A stretch of 64,000 bases of DNA, from positions 1 through 64,000 of the forward strand of contig NZ_WSTB01000006.1 in the NCBI RefSeq assembly GCF_009789235.1, written 5' to 3'. Origin of the DNA: Flavobacterium hydrocarbonoxydans (GTDB lineage: Bacteria; Bacteroidota; Bacteroidia; Flavobacteriales; Flavobacteriaceae). A program made the translations under genes and the position numbers. Every line of letters begins with the position of its first letter. The first letter of the stretch is position 1. Of the stretch, positions 40,054 through 49,927 are shown piece after piece. The notes beneath the pieces are model-generated. The model was not told where the DNA came from. It saw only the letters and a program-made list of their open reading frames with translations, and searched no databases.

Positions 40054-40941
40054 TTAGAACTCCAAATATAAACTAATTATTTTTGCTTTTTCAACAGGAA
40101 AACCTTTAATTTTTGACAAATCCTCAATATTTGTGATTTTACCGTTCATACTTCTATAAATTACTATTTGTTTTGCTAATGGGTATCTAAAGTATGGAAA
40201 CTGAGACAACTCCTTTAAAGAAACGTCATTTATGGCTATTTTTTTAAATTTCGGAATTGATCCAACTTTAAAATGCGAATTCAATTCTGAAATAACCTCT
40301 GGCGATAATCCCCAGACATCGTTCATTTGCTCCATCGAAACAAAACCTCCTAAACTTTCTTTTTGTTTTAAGATTCGAATTGAGATTCCTTCACCGATTC
40401 CGTAAATTTTCATTAAATCTTCCTGTGTAGCCTGATTAATATCTAAAATTATGATTTTTTCTTTTTTAGGAACTATTTTCGCTGCATATTCTTTCTTTGA
40501 TTCGAAGGTGGCTTTTTTATTCTTCACCCAGTCTGGAAATTTAAAATAAGGTGAAATTATTCTCAGTAAAGAATCTGAAACTTTTGTAACTTCCTGAAAT
40601 TATTCTGGAGAGTTTACATATTGATTGGTTTTTCTAAATGCCAGCAATCTATCAATTTCCTGAACCGACATTCCGAGCTTATACCCTTTGTAATCGGAAA
40701 TGAAATTTGGATTAAAAGAATAAATCTTTGGTTTTTGATTGTGTTTTACATTTTTCAAAACATCAATATCCGATTGTAAAGCCAACCATTCCTGTTTTTC
40801 TGGAAAGTTTTTCATTGGAACCCTAAAATCAACAAAAAAATAAACCAGCTGCAAAACAACAATGATACCAAAAAGTAAAAAAATTCCTGTACGTTGCTGA
40901 TTAGTAAACTTAAAATATCCTGACCACTCCCTCAAATTCAT
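40054..40941 (-). pseudogene. Membrane helix-hairpin-helix protein (ComEA-like), split by in-frame TAA
   Basis: Two pieces in the same frame encode one protein of about 295 residues. The first piece (40600-40941) has a membrane segment near residues 18-36 and the first helix-hairpin-helix unit (SVQEIDRLLAFR). Codon 114 is TAA (minus strand 40602-40600), right after NSPE. The same frame continues as FQEVTKVSDSLL, with no further stop, to the end at 40054, and carries two more HhH units: INQATQEDLMKIYGIGEGIS and SLKELSQFPYFRYPLAKQIV. HhH repeats bind DNA non-specifically; ComEA-like proteins take part in DNA uptake, but that role is not shown here. A single base change (for example GAA or AAA to TAA) explains the break. 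An internal ATG at 40527 could still yield the C-terminal part. Confidence 0.8.
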
Positions 40942-41176
40942 ATTAAAATAAAATTTCTAATTGTTTTAAAAATATAAATTTAAGGTAAAAAATATTAATT
41001 TATTAAGAAAATTAGTAAAAATACATACTTTTAAATAATTGTTTATATTATCTTTAATCACAAATTAAATTAATGAATTTCAGCACTTAAAGATTATTCT
41101 TTGCAGATTCTGTTTAAAAATTAAACATTTTATAACTTAAAACGAGATAATTGTTTTTATTTTTTACAAAAAACGA

Positions 41177-41184
41177 TACATTTG
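41177..41184 (+). promoter_or_regulatory. -7 element TACATTTG upstream of the second permease
   Basis: TACATTTG matches TAnnTTTG, 31 bp before the ATG. The nearest TTG is 23 bp away, longer than usual. Confidence 0.4.
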
Positions 41185-41215
41185 GAGCTTAATAACAATA
41201 AACCAATATAATAGT

Positions 41216-42667
41216 ATGTCAATTTGGAAAACTAAACCACTTTCGGTACTGCTTGGAGAAGCAGACGAATCTGAAAAAGGCTTAAAAAGAACCTTATCTT
41301 CACGATCGCTTGTTGCACTTGGAGTTGGTGCCATTATTGGAGCCGGATTATTCTCATTAACAGGAATTGCTGCTGCTGACCATGCTGGTCCTGCTGTAAC
41401 AATTTCATTTATTTTAGCTGCTGTTGGTTGTGCTTTTGCAGGGCTATGTTATGCTGAATTTGCTTCGATGATACCAGTTGCCGGTAGTGCTTATACGTAT
41501 TCGTATGCGACAATGGGAGAATTTATGGCTTGGATTATAGGCTGGGATTTAGTTTTAGAATACGCTTTAGGAGCCGCTACCGTTGGTGTCAGCTGGTCCA
41601 GATATTTACTAGAACTACTTGCAAAATATAATATTCACTTACCCCCTGATTTAATTTGTTCTCCTTGGGAAACTTTAACACTGAGCAACGGAACCGTAAT
41701 TAATGGTGGTATAGTTAATTTACCTGCAATCTTTATTGTTTCTTTACTTTCATTATTATTGATAAAAGGAACCAAAGAATCTGCATCATTAAACAACTTC
41801 TTAGTTGTTGTAAAAGTAGCCGTAGTTATTATCTTCATCGTTTTAGGATGGAAATTTATCGACCCTACAAACTACGTTCCTTATATTCCTGAAAACACAG
41901 GTGTTTTTGGAGAATTTGGATGGTCAGGTATTGCTGCCGGAGCCGGAACAGTATTTTTTGCTTTTATTGGTTTTGACGCTGTTTCTACAGCTGCTCAGGA
42001 AGCTAAAAATCCTCAAAAAGGAATGCCTATTGGTATTCTTGGTTCACTCGTAATCTGTACTTTATTATACGTATTGTTCTCTCACGTAATGACTGGTCTT
42101 GTGCCTTATTATAAATTTGCAGGAGATGCTAAACCTGCAGCTACTGCTTTTGCTGTTACAGGTTATGACTTTTTACAAACAGGTTTAATTGTCGCCATTT
42201 TAGCGGGTTATACTTCTGTAATGCTGGTAATGCTAATGGGACAAAGCCGTGTATTCTACACCATGAGTAAAGATGGTTTATTACCTCCTTTCTTTAGCGA
42301 AATTCACGCTAAATTCCGTACTCCATGGAAAACGAACATTTTCTTCTTAGTATTCGTAAGTTTATTTGCTGGTCTTGTTCCTGTAAGCGATTTAGGACAC
42401 ATGGTAAGTATCGGAACATTATTAGCATTCGTATTGGTTTGTATTGGTGTTATGGTAATGCGTAAAAAAATGCCGGATGCTCCAAGAGCTTTCAGAACGC
42501 CTTGGGTTCCGTTTGTACCTGTAGCTGGTATCGTAATTTGTTTGGCATTGATGTATTCTTTACCAAACGAAAGCTGGGCTCGCCTAGTAATTTGGATGGC
42601 TTTAGGTGTTGCGATTTATTTTGCTTACGGTAAGAAAAACAGTAAACTAAACAATCCAGATAAATAA
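41216..42667 (+). CDS. APC superfamily amino acid permease (cationic amino acid transporter-like)
   Basis: A 483-residue polytopic inner-membrane transporter. The soluble N-terminus (SIWKTKPLSVLLGEAD, then KRTLSSRSLVALGVGAIIG) and the signature IIGAGLFSLTGIAA place it in the cationic amino acid transporter (CAT)-like branch of the APC family, distinct from the permease at 372-1784. About twelve membrane segments are visible, with the conserved GFDAVSTAAQEAKNPQKGMP loop. The likely role is uptake of an amino acid by secondary transport; substrate unknown. It is a single-gene unit with a terminator at 42685-42728. Confidence 0.92.
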   Translation: MSIWKTKPLSVLLGEADESEKGLKRTLSSRSLVALGVGAIIGAGLFSLTGIAAADHAGPAVTISFILAAVGCAFAGLCYAEFASMIPVAGSAYTYSYATMGEFMAWIIGWDLVLEYALGAATVGVSWSRYLLELLAKYNIHLPPDLICSPWETLTLSNGTVINGGIVNLPAIFIVSLLSLLLIKGTKESASLNNFLVVVKVAVVIIFIVLGWKFIDPTNYVPYIPENTGVFGEFGWSGIAAGAGTVFFAFIGFDAVSTAAQEAKNPQKGMPIGILGSLVICTLLYVLFSHVMTGLVPYYKFAGDAKPAATAFAVTGYDFLQTGLIVAILAGYTSVMLVMLMGQSRVFYTMSKDGLLPPFFSEIHAKFRTPWKTNIFFLVFVSLFAGLVPVSDLGHMVSIGTLLAFVLVCIGVMVMRKKMPDAPRAFRTPWVPFVPVAGIVICLALMYSLPNESWARLVIWMALGVAIYFAYGKKNSKLNNPDK

Positions 42668-42684
42668 AAATTATCTTTTAAATA

Positions 42685-42728
42685 CAAAAAAGGATTATGA
42701 AGCTTTAAAACTTTATAATCCTTTTTTT
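42685..42728. terminator. Bidirectional terminator after the second permease
   Basis: AAAAAAGGATTAT and ATAATCCTTTTTTT are near-perfect arms around an inner AAG/CTT helix; T runs appear on both strands, serving the permease and the convergent PspC-like gene. Confidence 0.85.
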
Positions 42729-42745
42729 ATGTTCGAAAATTACTT

Positions 42746-42973
42746 TTACAAATCAAAAACCGAAGTTCGTTTGGCACGAATTAAATCTTTCAGACGGATC
42801 CAAAATGCCAGGGTAAGATACACTCCAAATCCTAAACCAGCGGTTACAAACGAAATATAAATAAAAAACAAGCGTACACTTGTTACCCGCATCCCCAATT
42901 TATCTGCCAAACGTGATGAAACATGAAAACCGTATTTTTCGAAAAAGAATTTTAGTTTTAAGATGGCTGACAT
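42746..42973 (-). CDS. PspC-domain-like small membrane protein
   Basis: A 75-residue protein with one clear membrane segment (about residues 34-58, FFIYISFVTAGLGFGVYLTL) and the preceding RLADKLGMRVTSVRLFF, which resembles the start of a PspC domain. Full PspC domains are about 60 residues, so this is a minimal one-domain form. PspC proteins in other bacteria belong to the phage-shock response; the small flavobacterial forms are not characterised. It is downstream of the DUF2851 gene on the same strand, about 80 bp away. The spacer holds a GATTTTA tandem repeat. Confidence 0.7.
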   Translation of the reverse strand: MSAILKLKFFFEKYGFHVSSRLADKLGMRVTSVRLFFIYISFVTAGLGFGVYLTLAFWIRLKDLIRAKRTSVFDL

Positions 42974-42979
42974 GATTCT

Positions 42980-43002
42980 GATTTTAGATTTTAGATTTTA
43001 GA
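42980..43002. repeat. Tandem GATTTTA heptamer repeat
   Basis: Three copies of GATTTTA in a row, between the PspC-like and DUF2851 genes. Related AGATTTTAGATT strings lie in the tRNA array (36693-36748 and 36851-36880). Confidence 0.6.
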
Positions 43003-43050
43003 CAAAAATACAAAAATATCTAATTGCCGTATTTTCTAATTATACAATTC

Positions 43051-44322
43051 CTAATCCCCTTTTAGCAACTCCGTTCCGATGGCACATTTTAGACAATGAT
43101 TCTTATTGCAGTACTCGTTTTTCAATTGTAATAACGATTGTGTTTCAAAAGCATTTTTAGATTTTAATCCAAATGAATTAAACTTTTCTATAATAGAATT
43201 TTTCTCTGGCGAAACTTCATCCAAAAGTGTAATTAAATCCTCTGAAATCTCCTCTCCCATCACTTTTGCATAAGCAAACTGTATTGGAATTATGGTATTA
43301 ATAATTAGTAAATCAACGAACGATTTTGATAGTTTTTTAGCTTTTTTTGGACTTTCTTTATCAAACTGAAAATGGTTTTGCCAATACAAACTCACCGAAA
43401 CATCAAAAACTTCGTAAATATCTTTTACCGATTTTAAAGTAATTATTTTTGAAAATAAATTCTGCTCTTTCTGATATAAATTAGCTAATTGAGATAGCCT
43501 TATCGTTGGAAAATTATCTGGCCTGTGCTTAAAAAACTGAACGGGCTCTACATAATTTTTCTCTAATTGATATTTATGAATGATATAAAAATAAGCAAAT
43601 TTTAAATCCTTAAAATACACATCTTCTTTTTCTGAATCTAATAATCCGGCACAGCCAAAAAGCAATGACTCCAGATTTAAAAGTGTAAAACTTTCTTTTC
43701 GTATAATAGAAAATGGAATTGCCTTTGCCATCTGCAAAAAAGAAGTTCCATTCGTATTCAAACCAAAATTCTTAGCCAATAAGCAAAATAAAACAGCTTC
43801 CCAATCATTATTTGTTTCTTCTAACAAATCATAAACGGGTTTTGATTTTCGCTCTAATCGTTCAAAAAAAAGCCTTTCCTGCCAGTTTTTAAAAATAAAA
43901 TCATCTATCTGGCTGATTTGCTTTTCGCAGAAAATCCAGGATTTGGGAGAAGTTAAAGCATAATAATTAGATATCGTTTCAGGAGAAACATAATCTTTTA
44001 AAATCAAAACCGAGATTTCGGTATTATCTTTTCTAAAAATTTCGGTATCGTGTTCCCAAACCACATGCAGAATTACATTTTCATAAGCCGAATCTCTTTC
44101 GTGATGATGCAAATACCAATCAGACGATTTTAGATGTATCTCAACATTTCCAGCCCATTTTTGATTGCCAATTGTAATTTGAGCATTAAAAAAATCAGGC
44201 CCAGCCAATTCTAAATAGTCACCGGTTTTAATAATCAGGAGCTCCTCTTTTTGAGATGTTTTTAAATTCAGAGTATCAAACTTCTTGAATTTCCAGAGGT
44301 AATGAAGGAAATCTTCTTTCAT
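43051..44322 (-). CDS. DUF2851 family protein
   Basis: A 423-residue protein of the Bacteroidota family DUF2851, whose function is not established. The N-terminal third contains DYLELAGPDFFNAQITIGNQ and the NVEIHLKSSDWYLHHHERDSAYENVILHVV block, here cited in part, which resembles the active-site region of restriction-like nucleases (the ordered acidic and His residues), but this is only a resemblance. The C-terminus has four cysteines (CNKNHCLKCAIG) that could bind a metal. The ATG at 44322 is used; a TTG two codons upstream is ignored. It follows the exonuclease gene by about 60 bp on the same strand. Confidence 0.8.
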   Translation of the reverse strand: MKEDFLHYLWKFKKFDTLNLKTSQKEELLIIKTGDYLELAGPDFFNAQITIGNQKWAGNVEIHLKSSDWYLHHHERDSAYENVILHVVWEHDTEIFRKDNTEISVLILKDYVSPETISNYYALTSPKSWIFCEKQISQIDDFIFKNWQERLFFERLERKSKPVYDLLEETNNDWEAVLFCLLAKNFGLNTNGTSFLQMAKAIPFSIIRKESFTLLNLESLLFGCAGLLDSEKEDVYFKDLKFAYFYIIHKYQLEKNYVEPVQFFKHRPDNFPTIRLSQLANLYQKEQNLFSKIITLKSVKDIYEVFDVSVSLYWQNHFQFDKESPKKAKKLSKSFVDLLIINTIIPIQFAYAKVMGEEISEDLITLLDEVSPEKNSIIEKFNSFGLKSKNAFETQSLLQLKNEYCNKNHCLKCAIGTELLKGD

Positions 44323-44382
44323 TTTCAAGTTTTATAATAGATTTACAAAACTTAAATATAATAAAATTTATCTTACAAAAAA

Positions 44383-44865
44383 CTATTTCAACAAATATAA
44401 TTTTGCACAAGCACGGGCATCAGATAAAGCTTCGTGATGATTGAGCGAAATATTCATCTCGCGACAACAATCACTTAATTTTGTTGGTTTTAATCCTTTA
44501 GCTTTATAGATTTTTACGGTACATTCCCAACGTGATGCAATATTTAGATCTTCATAATGCAAACCATGAAGTGCCATCGATTTTATCAAAACATTTCGGT
44601 CAAAACTTTCATTATGAGCCACTACCACTCTGTTCTTCAATCTCTTTTCGATTTCTGGATAAACTTGTAAAAATGATTTTGCGTTTACCGTGTCACGAGG
44701 ATAAATTCCGTGTACCTGGATTGTGTAGGGATTATAAATATTATTGGGCGGTTTTATCAATGTAACAAATTCGTCAACAATTATTCCGTTTTCAACGGTA
44801 ACAATCCCAACTGAGCAAGGATGAAAAGCGGTTGCGGTTTCAAAATCTATGGCGGTGAAAGTCAT
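44383..44865 (-). CDS. DEDDh 3'-5' exonuclease (DNA polymerase III epsilon-like)
   Basis: A 160-residue single-domain exonuclease. Exo I is FTAIDFETATAF (Asp7, Glu9), Exo II is VVAHNESFDRNVL and Exo III is NHHEALSDARACA, giving the full DEDDh set. The short size, with no polymerase-binding tail, suggests a stand-alone repair or RNA-trimming nuclease rather than the replicative proofreading subunit. It lies between the CBS gene (separated by a strong terminator) and the DUF2851 gene on the same strand. Confidence 0.9.
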   Translation of the reverse strand: MTFTAIDFETATAFHPCSVGIVTVENGIIVDEFVTLIKPPNNIYNPYTIQVHGIYPRDTVNAKSFLQVYPEIEKRLKNRVVVAHNESFDRNVLIKSMALHGLHYEDLNIASRWECTVKIYKAKGLKPTKLSDCCREMNISLNHHEALSDARACAKLYLLK

Positions 44866-44890
44866 TTTTTATCAATTTTAAAGCTAAAAA

Positions 44891-44931
44891 AATCCATAAA
44901 TCTAAAACTTGGAATTATAGATTTATGGATT
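44891..44931 (-). terminator. Terminator of the cystathionine beta-synthase-like gene
   Basis: AATCCATAAATCTA (44891-44904) pairs perfectly with TAGATTTATGGATT (44918-44931); on the minus strand a run of seven T follows. Confidence 0.85.
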
Positions 44932-44952
44932 ATAAATTTACTATTTATTCTT

Positions 44953-46314
44953 TTATTTTATTGCGCCAATAATATCAGACTTAGTAATTATTTGATGGCC
45001 TCCGTTTGCCAATTCAACCAAAACTGCATCGTTTTCTTTTGTAAATAACTTAGAAACCTCATCAATTGGAGTTCCTAATTGCACGATTGGGAAAGGTTTT
45101 CCCATTACTTCTTTAATTGGTTTTTCGGCTACATTTTTGTCTGCTACGTAACTTCTAAACAAATCCGTTTCATCAACAGAACCCACAAATCCTGAAATAT
45201 CAACTACCGGAATTTGCGAAATATTATATTTACGCATACGTTCAATCGCATGCGAAACCAATTCTTCGGTACGAACAACGATTAATTGTTTGTCGATATG
45301 ATCTTTGATTACGTCTTCAGCTTTGGTTACATTTTCGTCTAAGAAACCGCGCTCGCGCATCCAGTCATCATTAAACATTTTACCTACATATCGGCTTCCT
45401 GAATCATGAAACAACACCACAACTACATCTTCAGGTTTAAAATGCTCTTTCAATTGGTGCAATCCTTTGATACAGGCTCCTGCAGAATTTCCAACAAAAA
45501 TCGCTTCTTCCAATGCAATTTTTCTGGTGTAAACAGCTGCATCTTTGTCGGTAACTTTTGTAAAACCATCAATCAAAGAAAAATCAACATTTTTAGGTAA
45601 AATATCTTCTCCAATTCCTTCGGTGATGTACGAATAAATTTCATTTTCATCAAAAACACCCGTTTCGTGGTATTTTTTAAAAACAGAACCATAGGTATCT
45701 ATTCCCCAAATTTTAATATTTGGATTTTTCTCTTTCAAATATTTTCCAACACCTGAAATTGTTCCTCCAGTTCCTACTCCTACTACAAAATGAGTGATTT
45801 TCCCTTGGGTTTGTTCCCAAATTTCTGGTCCGGTTTGTTCATAATGAGCCAAAGAATTTGACAAATTATCGTATTGATTTACGTACCAGGAATTAGGAGT
45901 TTCTGTTGCCAAACGTTTCGAAACCGAGTAATAGGATCTTGGATCGGTAGGCTCAACATCGGTAGGACAAACCACCACTTTGGCACCAACAGCACGCAAA
46001 ATATCCATTTTTTCTTTGGATTGTTTATCCGATATTACGCAAATCAGTTTATAACCTTTTATAATGGCTACAAGGGCTAATCCCATTCCGGTATTTCCAG
46101 ACGTCCCTTCGATAATGGTTCCTCCAGGTTTTAAACGCCCGTCAGCTTCAGCATCTTCTACCATTTTTACCGCCATTCTGTCTTTTACAGAATTCCCAGG
46201 ATTAAATGTTTCGACTTTTGCTAATACTAAGGCATCGATTCCTTCAACTATTTTGTTGAGTTTTACCAATGGTGTATTACCAATTGTTTCTAATATATTT
46301 TTTGAAAAATTCAT
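44953..46314 (-). CDS. Cystathionine beta-synthase-like PLP enzyme with CBS domains
   Basis: A 453-residue fold-type II pyridoxal-phosphate enzyme. The cofactor lysine is in NPGNSVKDRMAVKM (about residue 43), the substrate loop EGTSGNTGMGLALV follows at about 70-83, and the phosphate-binding glycine loop VGVGTGGTISG lies near 178-188. A C-terminal pair of CBS domains (about 330-453) includes VVRTEELVSHAIERMRKYNI and the second AVLVELANGGHQIITKSD, an energy-sensing module. It could make cystathionine from serine and homocysteine, or cysteine from O-acetylserine; the CBS pair favours the former. It lacks the heme-binding N-terminal region of animal enzymes. ATG at 46314 is chosen; the stop of the porin gene is 23 bp upstream, so the two form a likely operon. 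Confidence 0.88.
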   Translation of the reverse strand: MNFSKNILETIGNTPLVKLNKIVEGIDALVLAKVETFNPGNSVKDRMAVKMVEDAEADGRLKPGGTIIEGTSGNTGMGLALVAIIKGYKLICVISDKQSKEKMDILRAVGAKVVVCPTDVEPTDPRSYYSVSKRLATETPNSWYVNQYDNLSNSLAHYEQTGPEIWEQTQGKITHFVVGVGTGGTISGVGKYLKEKNPNIKIWGIDTYGSVFKKYHETGVFDENEIYSYITEGIGEDILPKNVDFSLIDGFTKVTDKDAAVYTRKIALEEAIFVGNSAGACIKGLHQLKEHFKPEDVVVVLFHDSGSRYVGKMFNDDWMRERGFLDENVTKAEDVIKDHIDKQLIVVRTEELVSHAIERMRKYNISQIPVVDISGFVGSVDETDLFRSYVADKNVAEKPIKEVMGKPFPIVQLGTPIDEVSKLFTKENDAVLVELANGGHQIITKSDIIGAIK

Positions 46315-46337
46315 GATTCTATTTTTGAAATTTGTTT

Positions 46338-48305
46338 TTATTGGAAGAAATTCCAAACTAAACCAAAACTAATCGTTAAATCACGATACGGATTGTTTGG
46401 TGATGAATAATAATTATCCTGTGAAAAGGCAGCATTAAAATGTTCTGCTTTTAAATAAATCCTGGTTTGACGAATTCTACCGTTTACAAAGAAATCAAAA
46501 ACCGGATAACCTCCAATTTTTGTTTTATCCTGAACGAAAAACTCTCCTATAACAGGATTATACTCGTTTCCGTAATATTTTGTAAAATAATTAAATACGA
46601 TTCCGGTTTGAATATAAAGTGCTTTTTTGAAAAAGTAACCTGAATAATAAAACGTGTTTCTGGTTACAAAATCAGGCACATTCAAAATCAAATCAGACTG
46701 ATTTACTTTTTGATACAACAAAGTATTATCAAGAGCAAAAGCTCCAAATTTGAACTCTCTACTGGCTTTTACTGATAAATAATTAATCGTATTTTCGTAT
46801 TGAGCCGGGGCTATAATCTGAGTACGGACAGAATCCTGTGCGGCTGTCGATTTATCTTCAAAATACAAATGATCATTTAGAACTGTGTACTGCACCTCAG
46901 CATTTAACCAAGGCGTAAAAACATTGGCACTAAGGGTATTTATTTTTTCGTTTTTGAAATCATTTGACCAGTTGTATTGCACATAACTACTTTGGTACAA
47001 ATTATAGTTGTTGTTGGGCAATTTATTAATGTTTCTGTATCTGAAATCAAATTGAATTTCCTCGTTTAAATTGTATTTTAATTTAGCATCTAAATCCGAA
47101 AGAGACTGATTGGTAATGGATCTGGTGTATAAAAATCTACCATTCCATTTGTTTTTTTGATATTCAAATTGTCCTCCAACATTATTGATTTGCTGGAAGA
47201 TATTGTCTGTTATAATGGAATCTTTACTTATAACTATAATTCTTCCGTATTTATAATTTGATCTGTAATCGTCAACAAAAAAATTAAACTTCCCTAAAAG
47301 AGAATTCTCATACGTCAATCCTGCTTTATTGTACAATTTTTCAAATCGGGTCTGATCTTTTATGCCGCTCGTTACATACGATTCTCCAAAACGTTTAATC
47401 GTTACGCCATCTACGGTTGAATTTACCGTTGGCTGTTTGTATTCAAAAAATTTATTTTCGTAATTAAACTGGTGCGTTACATATAAATTATTGTTTCCGT
47501 GTTTTGGGTTTACTCTAAAAGCATGATCAAAAAACAGTCGTCTTCCCTTTAAAAAAGATTCGGCATCTGTAAGATAGACCTCTAATCGCTGACGATTGGT
47601 ATAATTTGGATCACCGCTTTCAAAATCATTTGCCGTTGTAATACCTCCATTTTCCTCATTTAAAATATCCTGATAGGTATAATGAGCGTATAGCACATAA
47701 CGTTTATCGGTAGTAAAATAACTGGTTGTGAATCTTAAATTTCCAGTACTTGACAACTGATTTATATATTTCCCTTCAGAACGTAAACCTCTGTAAGCAA
47801 CTGAAAAGTTAAGATTTTTTGAGGTATTTAATGTGATAAAAGAATCTACATTCTGACCTTTTCCTATTGATGTATTAAAAAACAATTCGGTCAAGGGAGT
47901 TGGAGCTGAATAATAATTAATTTGATTTGCGTCTAAAAAATTAAAATGTTTGGCTTCGAATCCAATTTCCGGATAAGGCGAAAAATCAGTTAAACTATAT
48001 TGTAAGGTATTGTATGTTTGTCCAGTATTTGGAAAAGACAAAAGTCCAAAATTATCTCTTCTTAAATAATTTTGTTTGTAAGCACTTTTTATTGTCAAAG
48101 AAGTGTCTGCATGAGTTGTATCATGTTCTAATGTTATGATTTCATATTGCTCAATTTTTGCCACTAAACTTTTCTTCTTTTTTACAGTATCGTTTATACT
48201 GGAATACTTGGTTTTCATATCTAAATTACTTTTAGAAGTCGATTTTTCCTGAGAGAATAATATAGTGGGTACGGCTAGTAGATATAGAAAAAAGAGTATT
48301 CTCAT
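46338..48305 (-). CDS. Putative outer-membrane porin
   Basis: A 655-residue secreted beta-barrel protein. The signal peptide ends in ILFSQ (about residue 19). The body is rich in alternating aromatic strands, for example YVLYAHYTYQDI and FNFFVDDYRSNYKYGR, and ends in the outer-membrane C-terminal Phe pattern FGLVWNFFQ. It fits the Bacteroidota putative porin family of similar size. Substrate unknown. It precedes the CBS gene by 23 bp and follows the SusD terminator, so it begins a new transcript. Confidence 0.85.
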   Translation of the reverse strand: MRILFFLYLLAVPTILFSQEKSTSKSNLDMKTKYSSINDTVKKKKSLVAKIEQYEIITLEHDTTHADTSLTIKSAYKQNYLRRDNFGLLSFPNTGQTYNTLQYSLTDFSPYPEIGFEAKHFNFLDANQINYYSAPTPLTELFFNTSIGKGQNVDSFITLNTSKNLNFSVAYRGLRSEGKYINQLSSTGNLRFTTSYFTTDKRYVLYAHYTYQDILNEENGGITTANDFESGDPNYTNRQRLEVYLTDAESFLKGRRLFFDHAFRVNPKHGNNNLYVTHQFNYENKFFEYKQPTVNSTVDGVTIKRFGESYVTSGIKDQTRFEKLYNKAGLTYENSLLGKFNFFVDDYRSNYKYGRIIVISKDSIITDNIFQQINNVGGQFEYQKNKWNGRFLYTRSITNQSLSDLDAKLKYNLNEEIQFDFRYRNINKLPNNNYNLYQSSYVQYNWSNDFKNEKINTLSANVFTPWLNAEVQYTVLNDHLYFEDKSTAAQDSVRTQIIAPAQYENTINYLSVKASREFKFGAFALDNTLLYQKVNQSDLILNVPDFVTRNTFYYSGYFFKKALYIQTGIVFNYFTKYYGNEYNPVIGEFFVQDKTKIGGYPVFDFFVNGRIRQTRIYLKAEHFNAAFSQDNYYSSPNNPYRDLTISFGLVWNFFQ

Positions 48306-48426
48306 TTGACAGCTTTATATGTGTATAAATTTTCGATAAAATTAGTAAGCAAAGGTAAATTATAAAAACGTATAAAAAAACACTTTAGAATTACAATAAA
48401 AGTCAAAATATAGCGTATCACCAAAC

Positions 48427-48462
48427 AAAAAGCCGAATTTGAAGAATCAAATTCGGCTTTTT
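48427..48462 (-). terminator. Terminator of the susCD operon
   Basis: AAAAAGCCGAATTTGA (48427-48442) pairs perfectly with TCAAATTCGGCTTTTT (48447-48462) around loop AGAA; T runs on both strands. Confidence 0.9.
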
Positions 48463-48485
48463 TAAAATTTATTTAATATTACTAT

Positions 48486-49916
48486 TTATCTGTCTTTGTT
48501 TACAGCATCATCTATGAATGGATTTGCATCAATTTCAGCTTGCGGGATTTTCAGGAAAAATCTTTTGTCATCTGCCGTTAAACTGGCAGGAGTCAATATT
48601 CTATGATTTCCCGTTCGGGTAATTCCTCTTCGTAATCGTTTAGCATCAAACCATTCTACACCAATTTCGCCATACAATTCTTTTCGTCTTTCTAGCAGAA
48701 TCTCTTCTAGTAAAGCGTTTCCAGTATTGGTTGATTTTACAGCCATTTCATCTCGATTTTTTTGCAAAGTATATAACAATTTATGCGCATCTGCATCAGC
48801 CCCTAATCTGGCTTTTGCTTCTGCCTCGATCAAAATCATTTCTGGTGTTCTGATTATAGCGTTATCGCCTTCAAAACTAAACTTAAATTTTCGGGTAATC
48901 CAATATCTGTAATCGTCAACATTTGTTATAGCTTCGCTTTTCTTTTGAAAATATCCTCTCACATCAGTCTCTGAAAATAAATTTACAAAATCTTTGTTGA
49001 TATACATTGCAGAATACGATGTTGTCAAGTGATCTGCCATCGAAGCTGGAGCATTCCAGTAATAATTGGATTGATCAGTACTTTGAGCACTTCCCCAAAT
49101 CCATTCGATATTCATATAATCATCAAATCCAGAACGGTAGGCAGAAGCGTCTAAAACTTTAGTAACATCACCACCATAGGCAGCGTTTGCAGCTTTTTCG
49201 GCTCCTTCCCAATTGCCCATTACCTGATAAACCTGAGCTAATATTGCGTTTGCAACGTTTTTATTAATATATGATTTTCCTAATCTGTTTGGTGTTAATC
49301 CTTCAATTGCAATAGTCAAATCAGCAACAATAAACTTATAAACCTCATCAACTGTTGACATTGGATTTCCTGTAAACGACAAACCAGTATAAATAGGTGG
49401 TGCAGCAAAAGTTTTATCTGCAGAATAGGCTGGAGCAAATTCCATTACTAGCTGATGATAAAAAAAACCTCTTAAAGCATGGCCATAAGCAGAAAATTCT
49501 TTTTTATCTTCTTCAGCTAATGTGCTGTATTCCAATCCATTTATTAAAGTATTGGCCTGACCAATCATATAAAAACAATAATTCCAGCTAAATATAGTTC
49601 TCCTGTTAACAGGCTCTCGATTGTCATTTGCATAATCAAAACTAAACCAGGTGTTTTCTTGAATTAAATCATTTCCCTTAACACTTCTTGCATAAAAAAG
49701 AGAATTAAGACCCGCTGTATCCGTACTCGTGTACTGCCCTCTAAAACGTCTCATAATTCCTGAAATAAAAGCCTCAACTCCTTTTCTGGAACTAAATACA
49801 ACTTCTTCAGGAACTCCATTAGTAGGTTTAGGTTCATCTAAAAAATCTTGAGTACAACCTGCCAATATTAACAATGCTACAATAGCAATGAAAAATTTTG
49901 ATATTAAAGTTTTCAT
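48486..49916 (-). CDS. SusD/RagB family nutrient-binding lipoprotein
   Basis: A 476-residue surface lipoprotein. The lipobox LAGC (Cys21) follows a signal peptide, and the mature N-terminus TQDFLDEPKP is typical of SusD proteins. The helical TPR-like body includes the conserved ERRKELYGEIGVEWFDAKRL motif near residues 410-429. SusD proteins form a lid over the SusC transporter and bind the nutrient. It is encoded 11 bp after the susC homolog on the same strand. No glycoside hydrolase, peptidase or sulfatase gene is attached, so the nutrient cannot be guessed. Confidence 0.94.
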   Translation of the reverse strand: MKTLISKFFIAIVALLILAGCTQDFLDEPKPTNGVPEEVVFSSRKGVEAFISGIMRRFRGQYTSTDTAGLNSLFYARSVKGNDLIQENTWFSFDYANDNREPVNRRTIFSWNYCFYMIGQANTLINGLEYSTLAEEDKKEFSAYGHALRGFFYHQLVMEFAPAYSADKTFAAPPIYTGLSFTGNPMSTVDEVYKFIVADLTIAIEGLTPNRLGKSYINKNVANAILAQVYQVMGNWEGAEKAANAAYGGDVTKVLDASAYRSGFDDYMNIEWIWGSAQSTDQSNYYWNAPASMADHLTTSYSAMYINKDFVNLFSETDVRGYFQKKSEAITNVDDYRYWITRKFKFSFEGDNAIIRTPEMILIEAEAKARLGADADAHKLLYTLQKNRDEMAVKSTNTGNALLEEILLERRKELYGEIGVEWFDAKRLRRGITRTGNHRILTPASLTADDKRFFLKIPQAEIDANPFIDDAVNKDR

Positions 49917-49927
49917 ATAATATATTT

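Noticed and set aside
42980..43002. Possible CRISPR or spacer array from the heptamer repeat
   Set aside because: The units are 7 bp with no spacers, and no cas gene is present.
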